From the NCBI GenBank assembly GCA_946902875.1, contig OX336348.1:15649741-15713740 (forward strand): DNA of 64,000 nt, written 5' to 3'. Under the pieces are notes generated by a model. The model had not been told where the DNA came from, ran no database searches, and saw only the letters and a list, made by a program, of their open reading frames with translations. The first letter of the stretch is position 1. Each line of letters starts with the position of its first letter. Below are positions 54,677 through 64,000 of the stretch, one piece after another. The DNA comes from Nematopogon swammerdamellus. Taxonomy: Eukaryota > Arthropoda > Insecta > Lepidoptera > Adelidae. Position numbers and translations under genes: made by a program.

Positions 54677-55015
54677 TAAGATACAGAAAACAGTTTTATA
54701 TTGCTCAGTTTATGCACAATCATAATAACGGATTTCGATGGCCACCGTAATCCGTTATTATGTTTATGGATAATCAGAGCAATACAAAACTGTTTTCAGT
54801 ATCTTAGAATATCATAATCAAAATCAACTACAGCTTCATGGCTTGTTTTTTCCAGTTATGGCTTTGTTTAAGAGATATATATTATTTACTTGAGTGGCAG
54901 CACCGTCGCCTGTCATTCTGCACGGAACGCTCTTAATATTTCATCCATTTATTTACACATTTTTTTATATTAATTTTACATATTTACACACTTAAAATCT
55001 AAAATTAATACGAAA

Positions 55016-55450
55016 ACAAATGGAGTTTCCACCACCGATCGACCGTCGCGACGGTGGGGCCAACCCAGACTACCGATGGTCGGGTCCCAAAGAGAGAAAC
55101 CTCTGGACGATGCGTGCAGTGTCGAGCAGGGCTGCCTTCTGGATCTGGCCCTTGACCCAACCACTCAGCGAGAGCCTGCTAAGGTGGTCGTCGATGTTCT
55201 TAGCTATCAGCCCATGCGCTGATACGACTATGGGCACAACGATCGTCGAGTCGACGGGCCCCATTTTGGTAACCTCGTGCTGCAGTTACTTCAATATCTT
55301 CTCTGCTTCCTTACTGATGAGGTTACCATCGTACGGCACGGCGATATCGACGAGAGTTGCGCGCCTCGCCTCGCGGTCCACTATCACAATATCAGGTCTA
55401 TTCGCGAGAATAGTCCTATCTGTAATAATGGACCGGTCCCAGTAGAGTGT
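55016..55450 (-). pseudogene. LINE endonuclease-domain fragment (PD-(D/E)XK type)
   Basis: The minus strand reads WDRSIITDRTILANRPDIVI, VDREARRATLVDIAVP and NLISKEAEKILK, then an in-frame TAA (about 55290), then LQHEVTKMGPVDSTIVVPIV, VSAHGLIAKNIDDHLSRLSL and GWVKGQIQKAALLDTARIVQ. The PD-I-x-D...D-I-A order after an RT is the restriction-like endonuclease of R2/NeSL/Dong-type LINEs. RT itself is absent. Confidence 0.7.
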
Positions 55451-55519
55451 ATCAAGACCGTTCTCGAGAACTGGTGGTGGATTGTACTTATTTGGCTCTA
55501 CCCTCGTATGTGTGTTTTT

Positions 55520-55790
55520 TCATTAATCATAGAACTGGCTTCCCTCATCCCTCCTACCCCGATCGGTATTCGTCACACCCGCCGGACTCGCTCGGACCAT
55601 GCATGTGTTGTTGACACACAACTTCTGCGAACGCGTCGCTTTTCGAAATCGTTCCTATGTCGTACGGCGAAAATATGGAACGGTCTTCCGGCGAGTGTGT
55701 TCCCGTGGGACCTTCAAAAGGCGTGGTAATAAATTAGACAACGACCTCTTTGACCGCCTTGTAGCTAGCACGTCGGCGCCTTTCTGAGCG
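55520..55790 (+). pseudogene. LINE C-terminal fragment, second copy
   Basis: Related to 51200-51430 (ELASLIP, LLRTRRFSKSFLCRTAKIWN, LPASVFP), with a frame change before the final FKRRGNKLDND text. Confidence 0.75.
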
Positions 55791-56164
55791 CGGTTTCGCG
55801 AGGAGTTCGGTTATTGGCTGTGTCTTAATCGTTCTTTGAACTTTTGGGCAAAGCCACCCGTGCCGGTCGTCTATAAAAAAATGTGTCTAGTCAGTACAGT
55901 AGCTGCGCGCGAAACTCTGTGACCGGCCGGTAGGTAGACTGTTACGCCTCATCTGGCAAGTTCCGGACGCGTTCGTTAGTGATTTCTTCCGCCACTAGGT
56001 GACACTAGTGACCACGAGTCAGTAAGCCTGGAGGCGCTATACATAGGAGGACAGGGGTAGCCGCGCGTCGGCGCACACGCGCCAGCGCGTCAGTCTAGCG
56101 CCGGCGACCGATCTTAGTCTCCGTCCGCCGCTCAGGCGGAGCGAACGTGCGCGTCTGTCACAAA
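55791..56164. other. GC-rich region before the THAP exon; possible promoter
   Basis: It has TATAAAAA (55872) and a TCAGT site 19 bases on, then GC-rich sequence up to the THAP start codon. The spacing is short for a classical TATA-initiator pair. Confidence 0.35.
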
Positions 56165-56244
56165 ATGCCTCATTGTGCAGTGCTTTGGTGCAAAAAGTCG
56201 TCGAAAAATTCAAACTTGAACACAGATGGAGTCACCTTTCACGA
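56165..56244 (+). CDS. THAP-domain first exon
   Basis: The ATG at 56165 opens MPHCAVLWCKKSSKNSNLNT followed by DGVTFHE, and a GTAAGT donor follows at 56245. The order C-x4-C-K-x(n)-G-V-TFH is the start of a THAP zinc-finger (C2CH DNA-binding) domain, which is usually split by an intron near the His in insect genes. The next expected part (FP.....W) was not found in the following kilobase, so this is a first exon of a gene or P-element-like transposon whose remainder is lost or beyond recognition. GC-rich DNA in front could be its promoter. Confidence 0.65.
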
Positions 56245-56249
56245 GTAAG

Positions 56250-56930
56250 TACTTTCATTCAATTTGATAGCATTTTTCGCTTGAATTTCAGTAACAAACA
56301 TCGGCGTAAATATGTATGGAGAGCTCTTTTCTGCTTACCCACCATAGGTCGACTATCGTGTTGGATGCAGTTAGCTCTTGTAATTTTTTTTGTTTATTGA
56401 TAAATATGTATGTTAAATGTATACAGATATTTCATGCATTCTGCCTTATTGCCAAAGGACATTTCTTCTAGTCAACCTTAGCAGGTTTCCTCGTTCAATA
56501 TTCGTTTATCGCGCTTTTTTCATTCAACCAGTACCTACCGGTTTTTACTTTTGAGCGACTCTAAAGGAATTAATTTCTTTAGGTCATGCGTCTACCGGGA
56601 ATTAGTCTTGTTATGCTTAGCATTAACAAAATTTATTCATAATGAATACCCCGTTAGCATTTAGCACTGCTAAGCGCCCTGATGAATAAAAATTAATGCT
56701 AAATGCTAAGCAATAATCACATTTAATTTTAGTTAGCATTGCTGTTTCGTTCGTAAAACTTTGTTGGTTCGTTTGTTTTGGAACGCACAAAGCAATGAAT
56801 TATGTGCTATTTATCTGTGGTACTGCTAAATGCTCAATGCTATATAGCGCCTGTGCTTCGCTGCTAGCTAGCTAGCTAGCATCTAAATGCGAAATGCGAT
56901 GCGATCATGCGAGTGAGGGGTCGGAATTAT
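56250..56930. other. No gene recognised
   Basis: AT-rich; GCTAGCTAGCTAGC run at 56863-56880 and several GCTAAATGCTAAGC-like short inversions. Confidence 0.4.
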
Positions 56931-56931
56931 C

Positions 56932-57440
56932 ATCTGTCACGTGATCATTAGTTTTGGTCATATCTACAGAACCACTGGACTTAGACCCATCGTGTTGGTA
57001 CTCAATCTGAACGTCTCGATGAGATCTATCCATCTGTCACATTAACTATTGTTTTGGTCATAACTCGAGAACCACTGGTGCTAGACCCATCGTGTTGGTA
57101 CTCAAACTTCAGGTCTCGGTGAGATCTATCCATCTGTCACATGAACTTTTGTTTTGGTCATAACTCGAGAACCACTGGTGCTAGATCCATCGTGTTGGTA
57201 CTCAAACTTTAGGTCTCGGTGAGATCTATCCATCTGTCACATGAACTTTTGTTTTGGTCATAACTCGAGAACCACTGGTGCTAGACCCATCGTGTTGGTA
57301 CTCAAACTTCAGGTCTCGGTGAGATCTATCCATCTGTCACATGAACTTTTGTTTTGGTCATAACTCGAGAACCACTGGTGCTAGACCCATCGTGTTGGTA
57401 CTCAAACTTTAGGTCTCGGTGAGATCTATCCATCTGTCGC
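56932..57440. repeat. 100-bp tandem array, five units
   Basis: Period exactly 100 bp: CATCTGTCAC at 57031, 57131, 57231 and 57331 (first, diverged unit from 56932). The unit includes ACCACTGGTGCTAGACCCAT. Confidence 0.95.
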
Positions 57441-57663
57441 GACCATCTCTCGAGACACATGTTAGTTCTTTAGTTCTTTAGTTCAACAATAACAATGTAA
57501 ATGTCAACAATGTAAACAGTAACAATGTAAATGTCGTAAATTGTGCTTTTAAATTTAATTCAATTGTTCAAAAGTTACCAAATGAAAATTTTAATATAGA
57601 TACCGATCTATAAATAAATAATTAAGTAAATTATTGTTCTGTTTCAAATATATGTTTCTATTA

Positions 57664-57876
57664 CAGACTACACAGCCTTTCATTTGTTATTTTATTAACC
57701 CTTATATAACGAATTCACACCGTGAAACTGACAGAGAGACGCATGGTACATTTTATAAGGCTCTAGCTGCATGGCTGGTTAGTTTGTTAAAAAAGGCAAA
57801 GCCTGGAAAACCTCATTTTACCGTAAAAAAATTAAATATCGAGGTGGGTACTCATAAATTTTTTATGGTAGGGTAG
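57664..57876 (+). CDS. Possible exon of an unknown protein
   Basis: After TTTCTATTACAG the frame is open for about 70 codons to a stop at 57874 (PFICYFINPYITNSHRETDR, FYKALAAWLVSLLKKAKPGK). The good acceptor and amphipathic Leu/Lys segment make coding possible, and it could be a later exon of the THAP-containing gene, but no family is recognised. Confidence 0.3.
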   Translation, partial: QTTQPFICYFINPYITNSHRETDRETHGTFYKALAAWLVSLLKKAKPGKPHFTVKKLNIEVGTHKFFMVG

Positions 57877-57881
57877 ATTTG

Positions 57882-58275
57882 TCAGCCTCGATAGCTCAGT
57901 GGTGCAGACAGTCAACTGTCGCTATTTAATGATAAGCAACGCTGGGTGCGGTCAGTACTTGGATGGGTGACCGCTGACCGTTGGAGGCTGACCGAGGTTC
58001 GGATTCCTCGTAAAACTGTAGGTCCCTTCCCTCCTAATCTTACTTGGTGGTAGGGTTTAACCCGCCCGGGTTGGTACCACCGCACTGAATGAAACGTCGG
58101 TTAAAACGGCTATGTAAATAGTTTGTGTTTTCCGACCAGTTCAGTGTAGCCGGCACGATCAAAGGGGGAAGCACTGACATGGCACCTAGTTCACCCGGTG
58201 TTATGGGCTACCATCACGGACGTTGTAGGTGATGTAGCCAACCGTGTCAGTTTCCATAAAAAAAAAAAAAAAAAA
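57882..58275 (+). mobile_element. SINE with tRNA-like and 5S-rRNA-like head, full copy
   Basis: The head starts CAGCCTCGATAGCTCAGTGG (tRNA-like with A box 57892-57902), continues with AAGCAACGCTGGGTGCGG and TCAGTACTTGGATGGGTGAC (57934-57976, like the 5S rRNA internal control region), then GGTTCGGATTCC (57996-58007, tRNA B box). The body has the GTGGTAGGGTTTAACCCGCC block and the tail ends in poly(A) at 58275. Confidence 0.82.
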
Positions 58276-58916
58276 GATTTTCGCGAATTTTTCGCGAAGT
58301 CATATTGCAATATAATTTGTCATATCGTTGGCTAAGTAATTAGCAAATAGTTGTTAATAATATAATTATTTTTTTTTTTGGTTACAAAACTTTTCGACTT
58401 TCTAACATAATTTTTTTAATTTTGGAAAATTCCAATAACAAATACTCCAATAAGATAATACCAATGTAAGGGGGCCTTACATATCATTGTTTTGGAAATT
58501 TGATGTAGATTTATAATAAAGTATCCGAGGTATCTCAGAACTTAGAACTATTATCGTGTTTATGCGAAAATCTGCAAATTCGCAAAATTGTGAAAGGGGC
58601 GTTGCCTTTGTTCATTTAAGAGAAAGTTATATTATTCCCTTGATGTAAAGAAGGGTTAAATATTGTTAAATCCGTTTCATCTTTTCATCGCGAATCGACA
58701 CAATGAGCGACTTATTGTATGAATCCCGTTCAAACGTATGGAAGACTGGCGTCACTTGGCTACCTACTCGCTCGGCCAATCACGGCGTTCCATGCGCCGC
58801 TCCCGCCTCAGACTTCACACCCCTTTGGCGGCTACCTCGGTTCTCATACAAACGATGCCGTATTTCGTATCCAGGCTTACTGACTCGTGCTAGTGACTAT
58901 GTACATGAATAAATTT
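58276..58916. other. No gene recognised
   Basis: Non-coding DNA. A 70-codon frame at 58703-58912 has no recognisable features. Confidence 0.4.
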
Positions 58917-59267
58917 TAAAAAACATAAAACCGGCTTCCTAAAAAAAGTAAAACTAAAAAACTATTTAAAATAAAAATATAAAAACCGCCTTCAAAAATA
59001 TATGAAATAAAAACCTAAAAAAAAAACGAACCCTAGAGTTGAAGGCGGTGCTAAAAAGGCTACACAAATCACAAAGGATATTATCATCCACTCATGTTTT
59101 CTTTCATGCATCATTTTTGCTTGCTTTAGCACCGCCTTCTACTCTAGGGTTCGTTTTTTTTTTAGGTTTTTATTTCATATATTTTTAAAGGCGGTTTTTA
59201 TATTTTTATTTTAAATAGTTTTTTAGTTTTACTTTTTTTAGGAAGTCGGTTTTATGTTTTTTAAAAC
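58917..59267. repeat. Fold-back with ~140-bp arms
   Basis: 58917-59057 and 59124-59267 are near-perfect inverted copies (AACCCTAGAGTTGAAGGCGG against CCGCCTTCTACTCTAGGGTT). Confidence 0.9.
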
Positions 59268-59317
59268 TTTTTTTTTATTTCACAGTTTTTTTGTAATTTT
59301 TTGCTATTAATGTACTC

Positions 59318-59354
59318 GGCGGAATCGCTCGGCCTTCGGCTTCGCGATTCCGCC
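59318..59354. repeat. Perfect 11-bp hairpin with satellite-like loop
   Basis: Stem GGCGGAATCGC/GCGATTCCGCC; the 15-nt loop TCGGCCTTCGGCTTC closely resembles the core of the 68-bp satellite. Confidence 0.85.
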
Positions 59355-59396
59355 TCACTTTCCAATCCGATCTTGACCCAATTAAAATAGGACCAC

Positions 59397-59751
59397 GTCA
59401 GCTTCGATAGCTCAGTGGTGCAGACAGTCAACTGTCGCTATTGAATGTAAAGCAACGCTGGGTGCGGTCAGTACTTGGATGGGTGACCGCTGACCGTTGG
59501 AGGCTGACCGAGGTTCGGATTCCTCGTAAAACTGTAGGTCCCTTCCCTCCTAATCTTACTTGGAGGTAGGGTTTAACCTGCCCGGGTTGGTACCACGGCA
59601 CTGAATTAAACGTCGGTCGAAACGGCAATGTAAATAGTTTGTGTTTTCCAACCAGTTCAGTGTAGTCAGCACGATCAAAGGGGGAAGCACTGACATGGCA
59701 CTTAGTTTACCCGGTGTTATGGGCTGACATCACGGACGTTGTAGGTGATGT
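59397..59751 (+). mobile_element. SINE with tRNA-like and 5S-like head, second copy
   Basis: Same organisation as 57882-58275 (A box 59408-59418, 5S-like part about 59448-59490, B box 59512-59523). Its end is cut at GTAGGTGATG without poly(A). Confidence 0.82.
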
Positions 59752-60320
59752 TGCAGAACTTAGTAGAATGGACAGACATAAACGTGTTACGGAACCCTAC
59801 TTTTATTATAAAATAACCTTCGGAGGACCTTTGTTGAAAATTGTGAAATTTAGTAGAACGGACAGACATACATTTGTTACGGAACCCTACTTTTATTATA
59901 AAATAACCGTCGCGTCGGAGGGCCTTGGTTGAAAATTGTAAAATTTAGTAGAACGGTCAGACATACATTTGTTACGGAACCCTACATTCATTTTGAAATA
60001 AATGTTAAATTTTATAGAACGGACAGACATGCATTTGTTACGGAACCCTACATTCATCTTGCAGAACTGAGTAGAATGGACAGACATAAACATGTTACGG
60101 AACCCTACTTTTATTATAAAATAACCGTCGGAGGACCTTTGTTGAAAATTGTAAAATTTAGTAGAACGGATAGACATGCATATGTTACGGAACCCTACAT
60201 TAATTTTGAAATAAATGTTAAATTTAGTAGAACAGACAGACATGCATTTGTTACGGAACCCTACATTCATTTTGCAGAACTTAGTAGAATGGACAGACAT
60301 AAACGTGTTACCGAACTCTA
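59752..60320. repeat. Irregular tandem repeats with GTTACGGAACCCTAC
   Basis: Eight or so copies of a core TAGTAGAA(C/T)GGACAGACAT ... TTACGGAACCCTAC with variable spacers (about 60-85 bp). Confidence 0.88.
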
Positions 60321-60904
60321 CTTAACAGTTACACTCCGGGAGTGCCGGCAGATCCCGTGCCACTCTAACTTAACCCTTAATGCAATGACTTAAGGTTTCA
60401 TATTAAAAATTACGCTGACGCGATGTCGCGTGTTATACATTTTTTACCCACCTAAAAAAGTGCCAAGCGCCGCTAAAGAAGTTTTCACTTCAAAAACCTC
60501 AGGGTTGTCCCCTTTCAAATAAAAAAAAAAAAGAATTTTCAAAATCTGCCCACAATTGACGGAGTAATCGCGTAACAAACATCCAAAAAAAAGAAAACAT
60601 ACCGTCGAATTGAGAATCTCTTTTCTCGTGAAGACAAATGCAACGAGCCCAAACACGATGGGTTTATCATGTGTAGTTTAGGAGTTCCTATGGCCACCTT
60701 CTGTCTCCATCATCAGACCAGCTCGATGGTACTCGGTACAGTAGGTACCGGTCAGGTACCATAATAAATTAAGCGCACCTGGCCGGTCGGAAAAGATAAA
60801 AAATTTCAAATTTAGAATATTCATGAAAAAAGGGTCCGAATATGTATCACTAGTATATCGATTCATGTATTTCAACAGGACAGAGAAAATTTCAAAATAT
60901 TAGG
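60321..60904. other. No gene recognised
   Basis: Non-coding; 60690-60740 (CCATCATCAGACCAGCTCG) resembles part of the 130-bp repeat at 34.3-35.6 kb. Confidence 0.4.
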
Positions 60905-61304
60905 TATTTAATAATTTTTTTTTTTTTTTTTATCTTGATAATTAATCCTAGCTACTAATAACTAAATAATTAAAACCTAACTAACAAATGTATAACATTG
61001 ATAAAATTAACCTAATAAATAAATAAAGAAAAACTAAATACTAATATTCAAGATTACTGTAAGTAAAAAACTTCGTCCAATTCCCCCGACTCCGCCACAG
61101 TACCCAATACGCTGGCTGCGTTGCCCCTTTGAATGGCTAGGCCTATTTGCTGAAAAAAGAAAGACTTGGCGCGTCGGTCACCAGACTTATCAATAAGGAG
61201 CTTTCCTAGGACGTTTCCGAAAGTCCTTGCGTCGGGTGACCACACGCCAAGTGTTTCCACAGCAAAGGCCAGGAATTCGAAGTGGCCGCGCAAGCCAACG
61301 TATT
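60905..61304 (-). pseudogene. 3' end of a retroelement with poly(A)
   Basis: The minus strand reads FLAFAVETLGVWSPDARTFG, KLLIDKSGDRRAKSFFFQQI and GLAIQRGNAASVLGTVAESG, then a stop at 61054, an AT-rich 3' UTR and a poly(A) tail (T-run at 60905-60925). This C-terminal text is widespread in invertebrate LINE-type elements. It is 5'-truncated by the composite element at 61309. Confidence 0.65.
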
Positions 61305-61744
61305 TTTACCCGACTATGGCAGAGCCAAAAAGGAGGGTAATGTGGTTGGCAGTCTATGTGGCTGGGTATGTACGGATGTTCCACCGTAACTGCTAAACTA
61401 CTCATTCGATTTTGATGATCGTGGTGTCAATCGATTTGTTATGATGGTCCCCTTGTCATGGGGTACCAAATTTTTCCATAAATAAAAAATGGCGGCCGTG
61501 GGACCCCATATTGTCACACTTTACAAAAATATTTTCTTCAAACCCCACCGAGTGGGGTATCATTGTCAAGAGCTTCTAAAGGCGATTTCAAAAATATAAG
61601 ACACCTTAATGGTTTAAACCAAAATGAATGAAATAAAAAATTATAAGCCCAACCGTGGTTCGGATTCCACGTAAAACTGTAGGTCCCTTCAGATTCAAAT
61701 TCAGATATTTATTTTGCCATATTTATTATTCCCTTCTTACCTTA

Positions 61745-62137
61745 TAGGATAGGATAGGATAGGATAGGATAGGTGAGGATAGGATAGGATAGGATAGCAT
61801 AGGATAGGATAGGATAGGATAGGATAGGATAGGATAGGATAGGATAGGATAGGATAGGATAGCATAGCATAGCATAGCATAGCATAGCATAGCATAGCAT
61901 AGCATAGCATAGCATAGCATAGCATAGCATAGCATAGCGTAGCGTAGCGTAGCGTAGCGTAGCGTAGCGTAGCGTAGCGTAGCGTAGCGTAGCGTAGGGT
62001 AGCGTAGGATAGGATAGGATAGGATAGGATAGGATAGGATAGGATAGGATAGGATAGGATAGGATAGGATAGGATAGGATAGGATAGGATAGGATAGGAT
62101 AGGATAGGATAGGATAGGATAGGATAGAATAGGATAA
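61745..62137. repeat. AGGAT / AGCAT / AGCGT pentanucleotide array
   Basis: About 78 pentamers. The AGCGT block (61936-61990) is found only in this copy. Confidence 0.97.
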
Positions 62138-62139
62138 AG

Positions 62140-63580
62140 TCTTCGAGAAGGTTTATCGTCTTCTTGAACGCAGCTCGGCCTTCGGCCTCGCCCATAGTTA
62201 CTTACTGTCTTCGAGAAGGTTATTTGTCTACCTGAACGCAGCTCGGCTTTTGGCCTCGCCCATAGTTACTTACTGCCTTCGAGAAGGTTTATCGACTTCC
62301 TGAACGCAGCTCGGCCTTCGGCCTCGCTCATAGTTACTTACTGTCTTCGAGCAGGTTTATCGTCTTCCTGAACGCAGCTCGGCCTTCGGCCTCGCCCATA
62401 GTTACTTACTGTCTTCGAGAAGGTTATTTGTCTACCTGAACGCAGCTCGGCATTTGGCCTCGCCCATAGTTACTTACTGCCTTCGAGAAGGTTTATCGAC
62501 TTCCTGAACGCAGCTCGGCCTTCGGCCTCGCCCATAGTTACTTACTGTCTTCAAGAAGGTTTATCGTCTACTTGAACGCAGCTCGGCCTTCGGCCTCACC
62601 CATAGTTACTTACTGTCTTCGATAAGGTTATTTGTCTACCTGAACGTAGCTCGGCCTTCGGCCTAGCCCATAGTTACTTACTCTCTTCGAGCAGGTTTAT
62701 CGTCTTCCTGAACGCAGCTCGGCCTTCGGCCTCGCCCATAGTTACTTACTGTCTTCGAGAAGGTTATTCGTCTTCCTGAACGCAGCTCGGCCTTCGGCCT
62801 CGACCATAGTTAATTACTGTCTTCGAGAAGGTTTATCGACTTCCTGAACGCAGCTCGGCCTTCGGCCTCGCCCATAGTTACTTACTGTCTTCGAGAAGGT
62901 TTATCGTATTATTGAACGCAGCTCGGCCTTCGGCCTCGCCCATAGTTACTTACTCTCTTCGAGAAGGTTTATCGTCTTCCTGAACGCAGCTCGGCCTTCG
63001 GCCTCACCCATAGTTACTTACTGTCTTCGAGAAGGTTTATCGTCTTCCTGAACGCAGCTCGGCCTTCGGCCTCGCCCATAGTTACTTACTGTCTTCGAGA
63101 AGGTTTATAGTCTTCTTGAACGCAGCTCGGCCTTCGGCCTCGCCCATGGTTACTTACTGTCTTCGAGAAGGTTTATCGTCTTCCTGAACGCAGCTCGGCC
63201 TTCGACCTCGCCCATAGTTACTTACTGTCTTCGAGAACGTTTGTCGTCTTCTTGAACGCAGCTCGGCCTTCGGCCTCGCCCATAGTTACTTACTGTCTTC
63301 GAGAAGGTTTATCGTCTTCTTGAACGCAGCTCGGCCTTCGGCCTCGCCCATGGTTACTTACTGTCTTCGAGAAGGTTTATCGTCTTCCTGAACGCAGCTC
63401 GGCCTTCGGCCTCGCCCACAGTTACTTACTCTCTTCGAGAAGGTTATTCGTCTTCCTGAACGCAGCTCGGCCTTCGGCCTCACCCATAGTTACTTACTGT
63501 CTTCGAGAAGGTTTATGGTATTCTTAACCGCAGCTCGGCCTTCGGCCTCGCCCTCAGTTACTTACTTATTCGAGGAGTTT
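62140..63580 (-). repeat. 68-bp satellite array
   Basis: About 21 monomers with a 68-bp period (CAGCTC at 62171, 62239, 62307). From 62640 onwards it matches 39665-40610 monomer for monomer, and in reverse complement 27905-28730 in part. Confidence 0.93.
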
Positions 63581-64000
63581 TATTTATGTAATATTACTAA
63601 AAATAATGAAATAAAAAATAAAGTTTAAAAAACTGTAACCCGACTATGGAAAAAAGGAACTATTATTAAAAAAACTAAAAAAGTTTCAAAACCTTTACCA
63701 TAAATAAAATAAACTAAAAAGTAAGAAACAAGACATTTGGGAGCCATGGCAGTGCTTCCTTCGGACGTTGCTATCATCGTCTTATTGGGTAAGAGCAGTC
63801 TTTTGATTTTCCTGTTTATTTAGTTTTATTGAAGTCTTCTGGCAGTTTCACATTAATAACGTTATAATTAAATTGAAATGCCGTAGTCGTGCGTTGTCAG
63901 CTATAAAAAAAATTATCTACTTAACTTTAAATATACGAAAATACTTTTCTTTAAGTTTCCGTATCCCGTACGGATTATATTTAATATTATATTTAAGCCT

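Larger units (their letters stand above)
53628..54937. repeat. Fold-back element interrupted by a Harbinger-type MITE
   Basis: The left arm (53628-53757 plus 54677-54735) and right arm (about 54746-54937) are reverse complements. The right arm is continuous at the point where the left arm is interrupted. Confidence 0.88.
61309..64000 (+). mobile_element. Composite element, copy B, running off the window
   Basis: Inserted at TATTTTT with end ACCCGACTATGGCAGAGCC. It has the unique segment (61330-61740), AGGAT/AGCAT/AGCGT arrays (61745-62137), the satellite (62140-63580) and the first fold-back arm (63600-63920) with part of the centre. This is the simplest copy and best shows the original order. 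Confidence 0.88.

Noticed and set aside
55020..55445. Plus-strand frame of 141 codons
   Set aside because: The opposite strand carries the recognisable LINE endonuclease text; this frame is its shadow.
57882..58010. A functional tRNA or 5S rRNA gene
   Set aside because: Only parts of each are present, in mixed order, followed by a SINE body and poly(A).

Overview
This window is eukaryotic and almost certainly from a moth or butterfly (Lepidoptera). The coding pieces are spliced with GT..AG introns. There are Helitron ends of the common lepidopteran kind, Mag-like Ty3/gypsy, BEL/Pao, Jockey-like and other LINE remnants, SINEs, THAP and MULE pieces, and long CATA microsatellites. I see no ordinary host gene that is intact. 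The sequence is a stack of mobile elements inserted into one another, as expected of heterochromatin or a lepidopteran W chromosome (the latter is inference only).

The most important object lies at 86-20465. It is a roughly 20.4 kb element bounded by terminal inverted repeats (TIRs) of about 385-410 bp, starting AGTAGATAGG and flanked by an apparent 6-bp target duplication TAAAGC. It carries a multi-exon protein-primed family-B DNA polymerase gene with an embedded endonuclease VII-like zinc domain. It also carries a small conserved protein with a DIQGF signature (13900-14430), a single-BIR (IAP-like) protein on the minus strand (18797-19182) and another small minus-strand protein (19318-19662). 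This looks like a decayed Maverick/Polinton-type or adintovirus-like endogenous element. No integrase, packaging ATPase, protease or capsid gene was recognised. Its polymerase is broken by a 4.4 kb insertion (about 2015-6430) and two frameshifts. Inside it, 17041-18060 holds three 364-bp units, each with four stem-loops. These share a constant loop (AGCAT-N-TTTC-AGCAT) but have different, mostly complementary stems.

A TTAA-flanked element (20469-23822), which itself contains a 2.6 kb Helitron with a 68-bp satellite, sits across the right end of the big element. Next is a complete but broken Mag-like LTR retrotransposon on the minus strand (23942-32209, LTRs of 107-109 bp, target duplication GTTTG). 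It contains several insertions, the largest a 3.5 kb fold-back/satellite/pentanucleotide composite at 26867-30371. That composite recurs at 36.7-41.7 kb and 61.3-64.0 kb.

The rest (32.2-61.3 kb) is a patchwork. It includes BEL/Pao integrase, PIF1/Helitron helicase, hAT transposase, MULE transposase, Jockey and other LINE fragments, a THAP exon, tandem arrays with units of 130, 109 and 100 bp, several fold-backs, and SINEs whose head combines tRNA-like and 5S-rRNA-like parts. A 200-bp assembly gap lies at 46805-47004. Long translated stretches over the TCCTA/TGCTA arrays are simple repeats, not genes.
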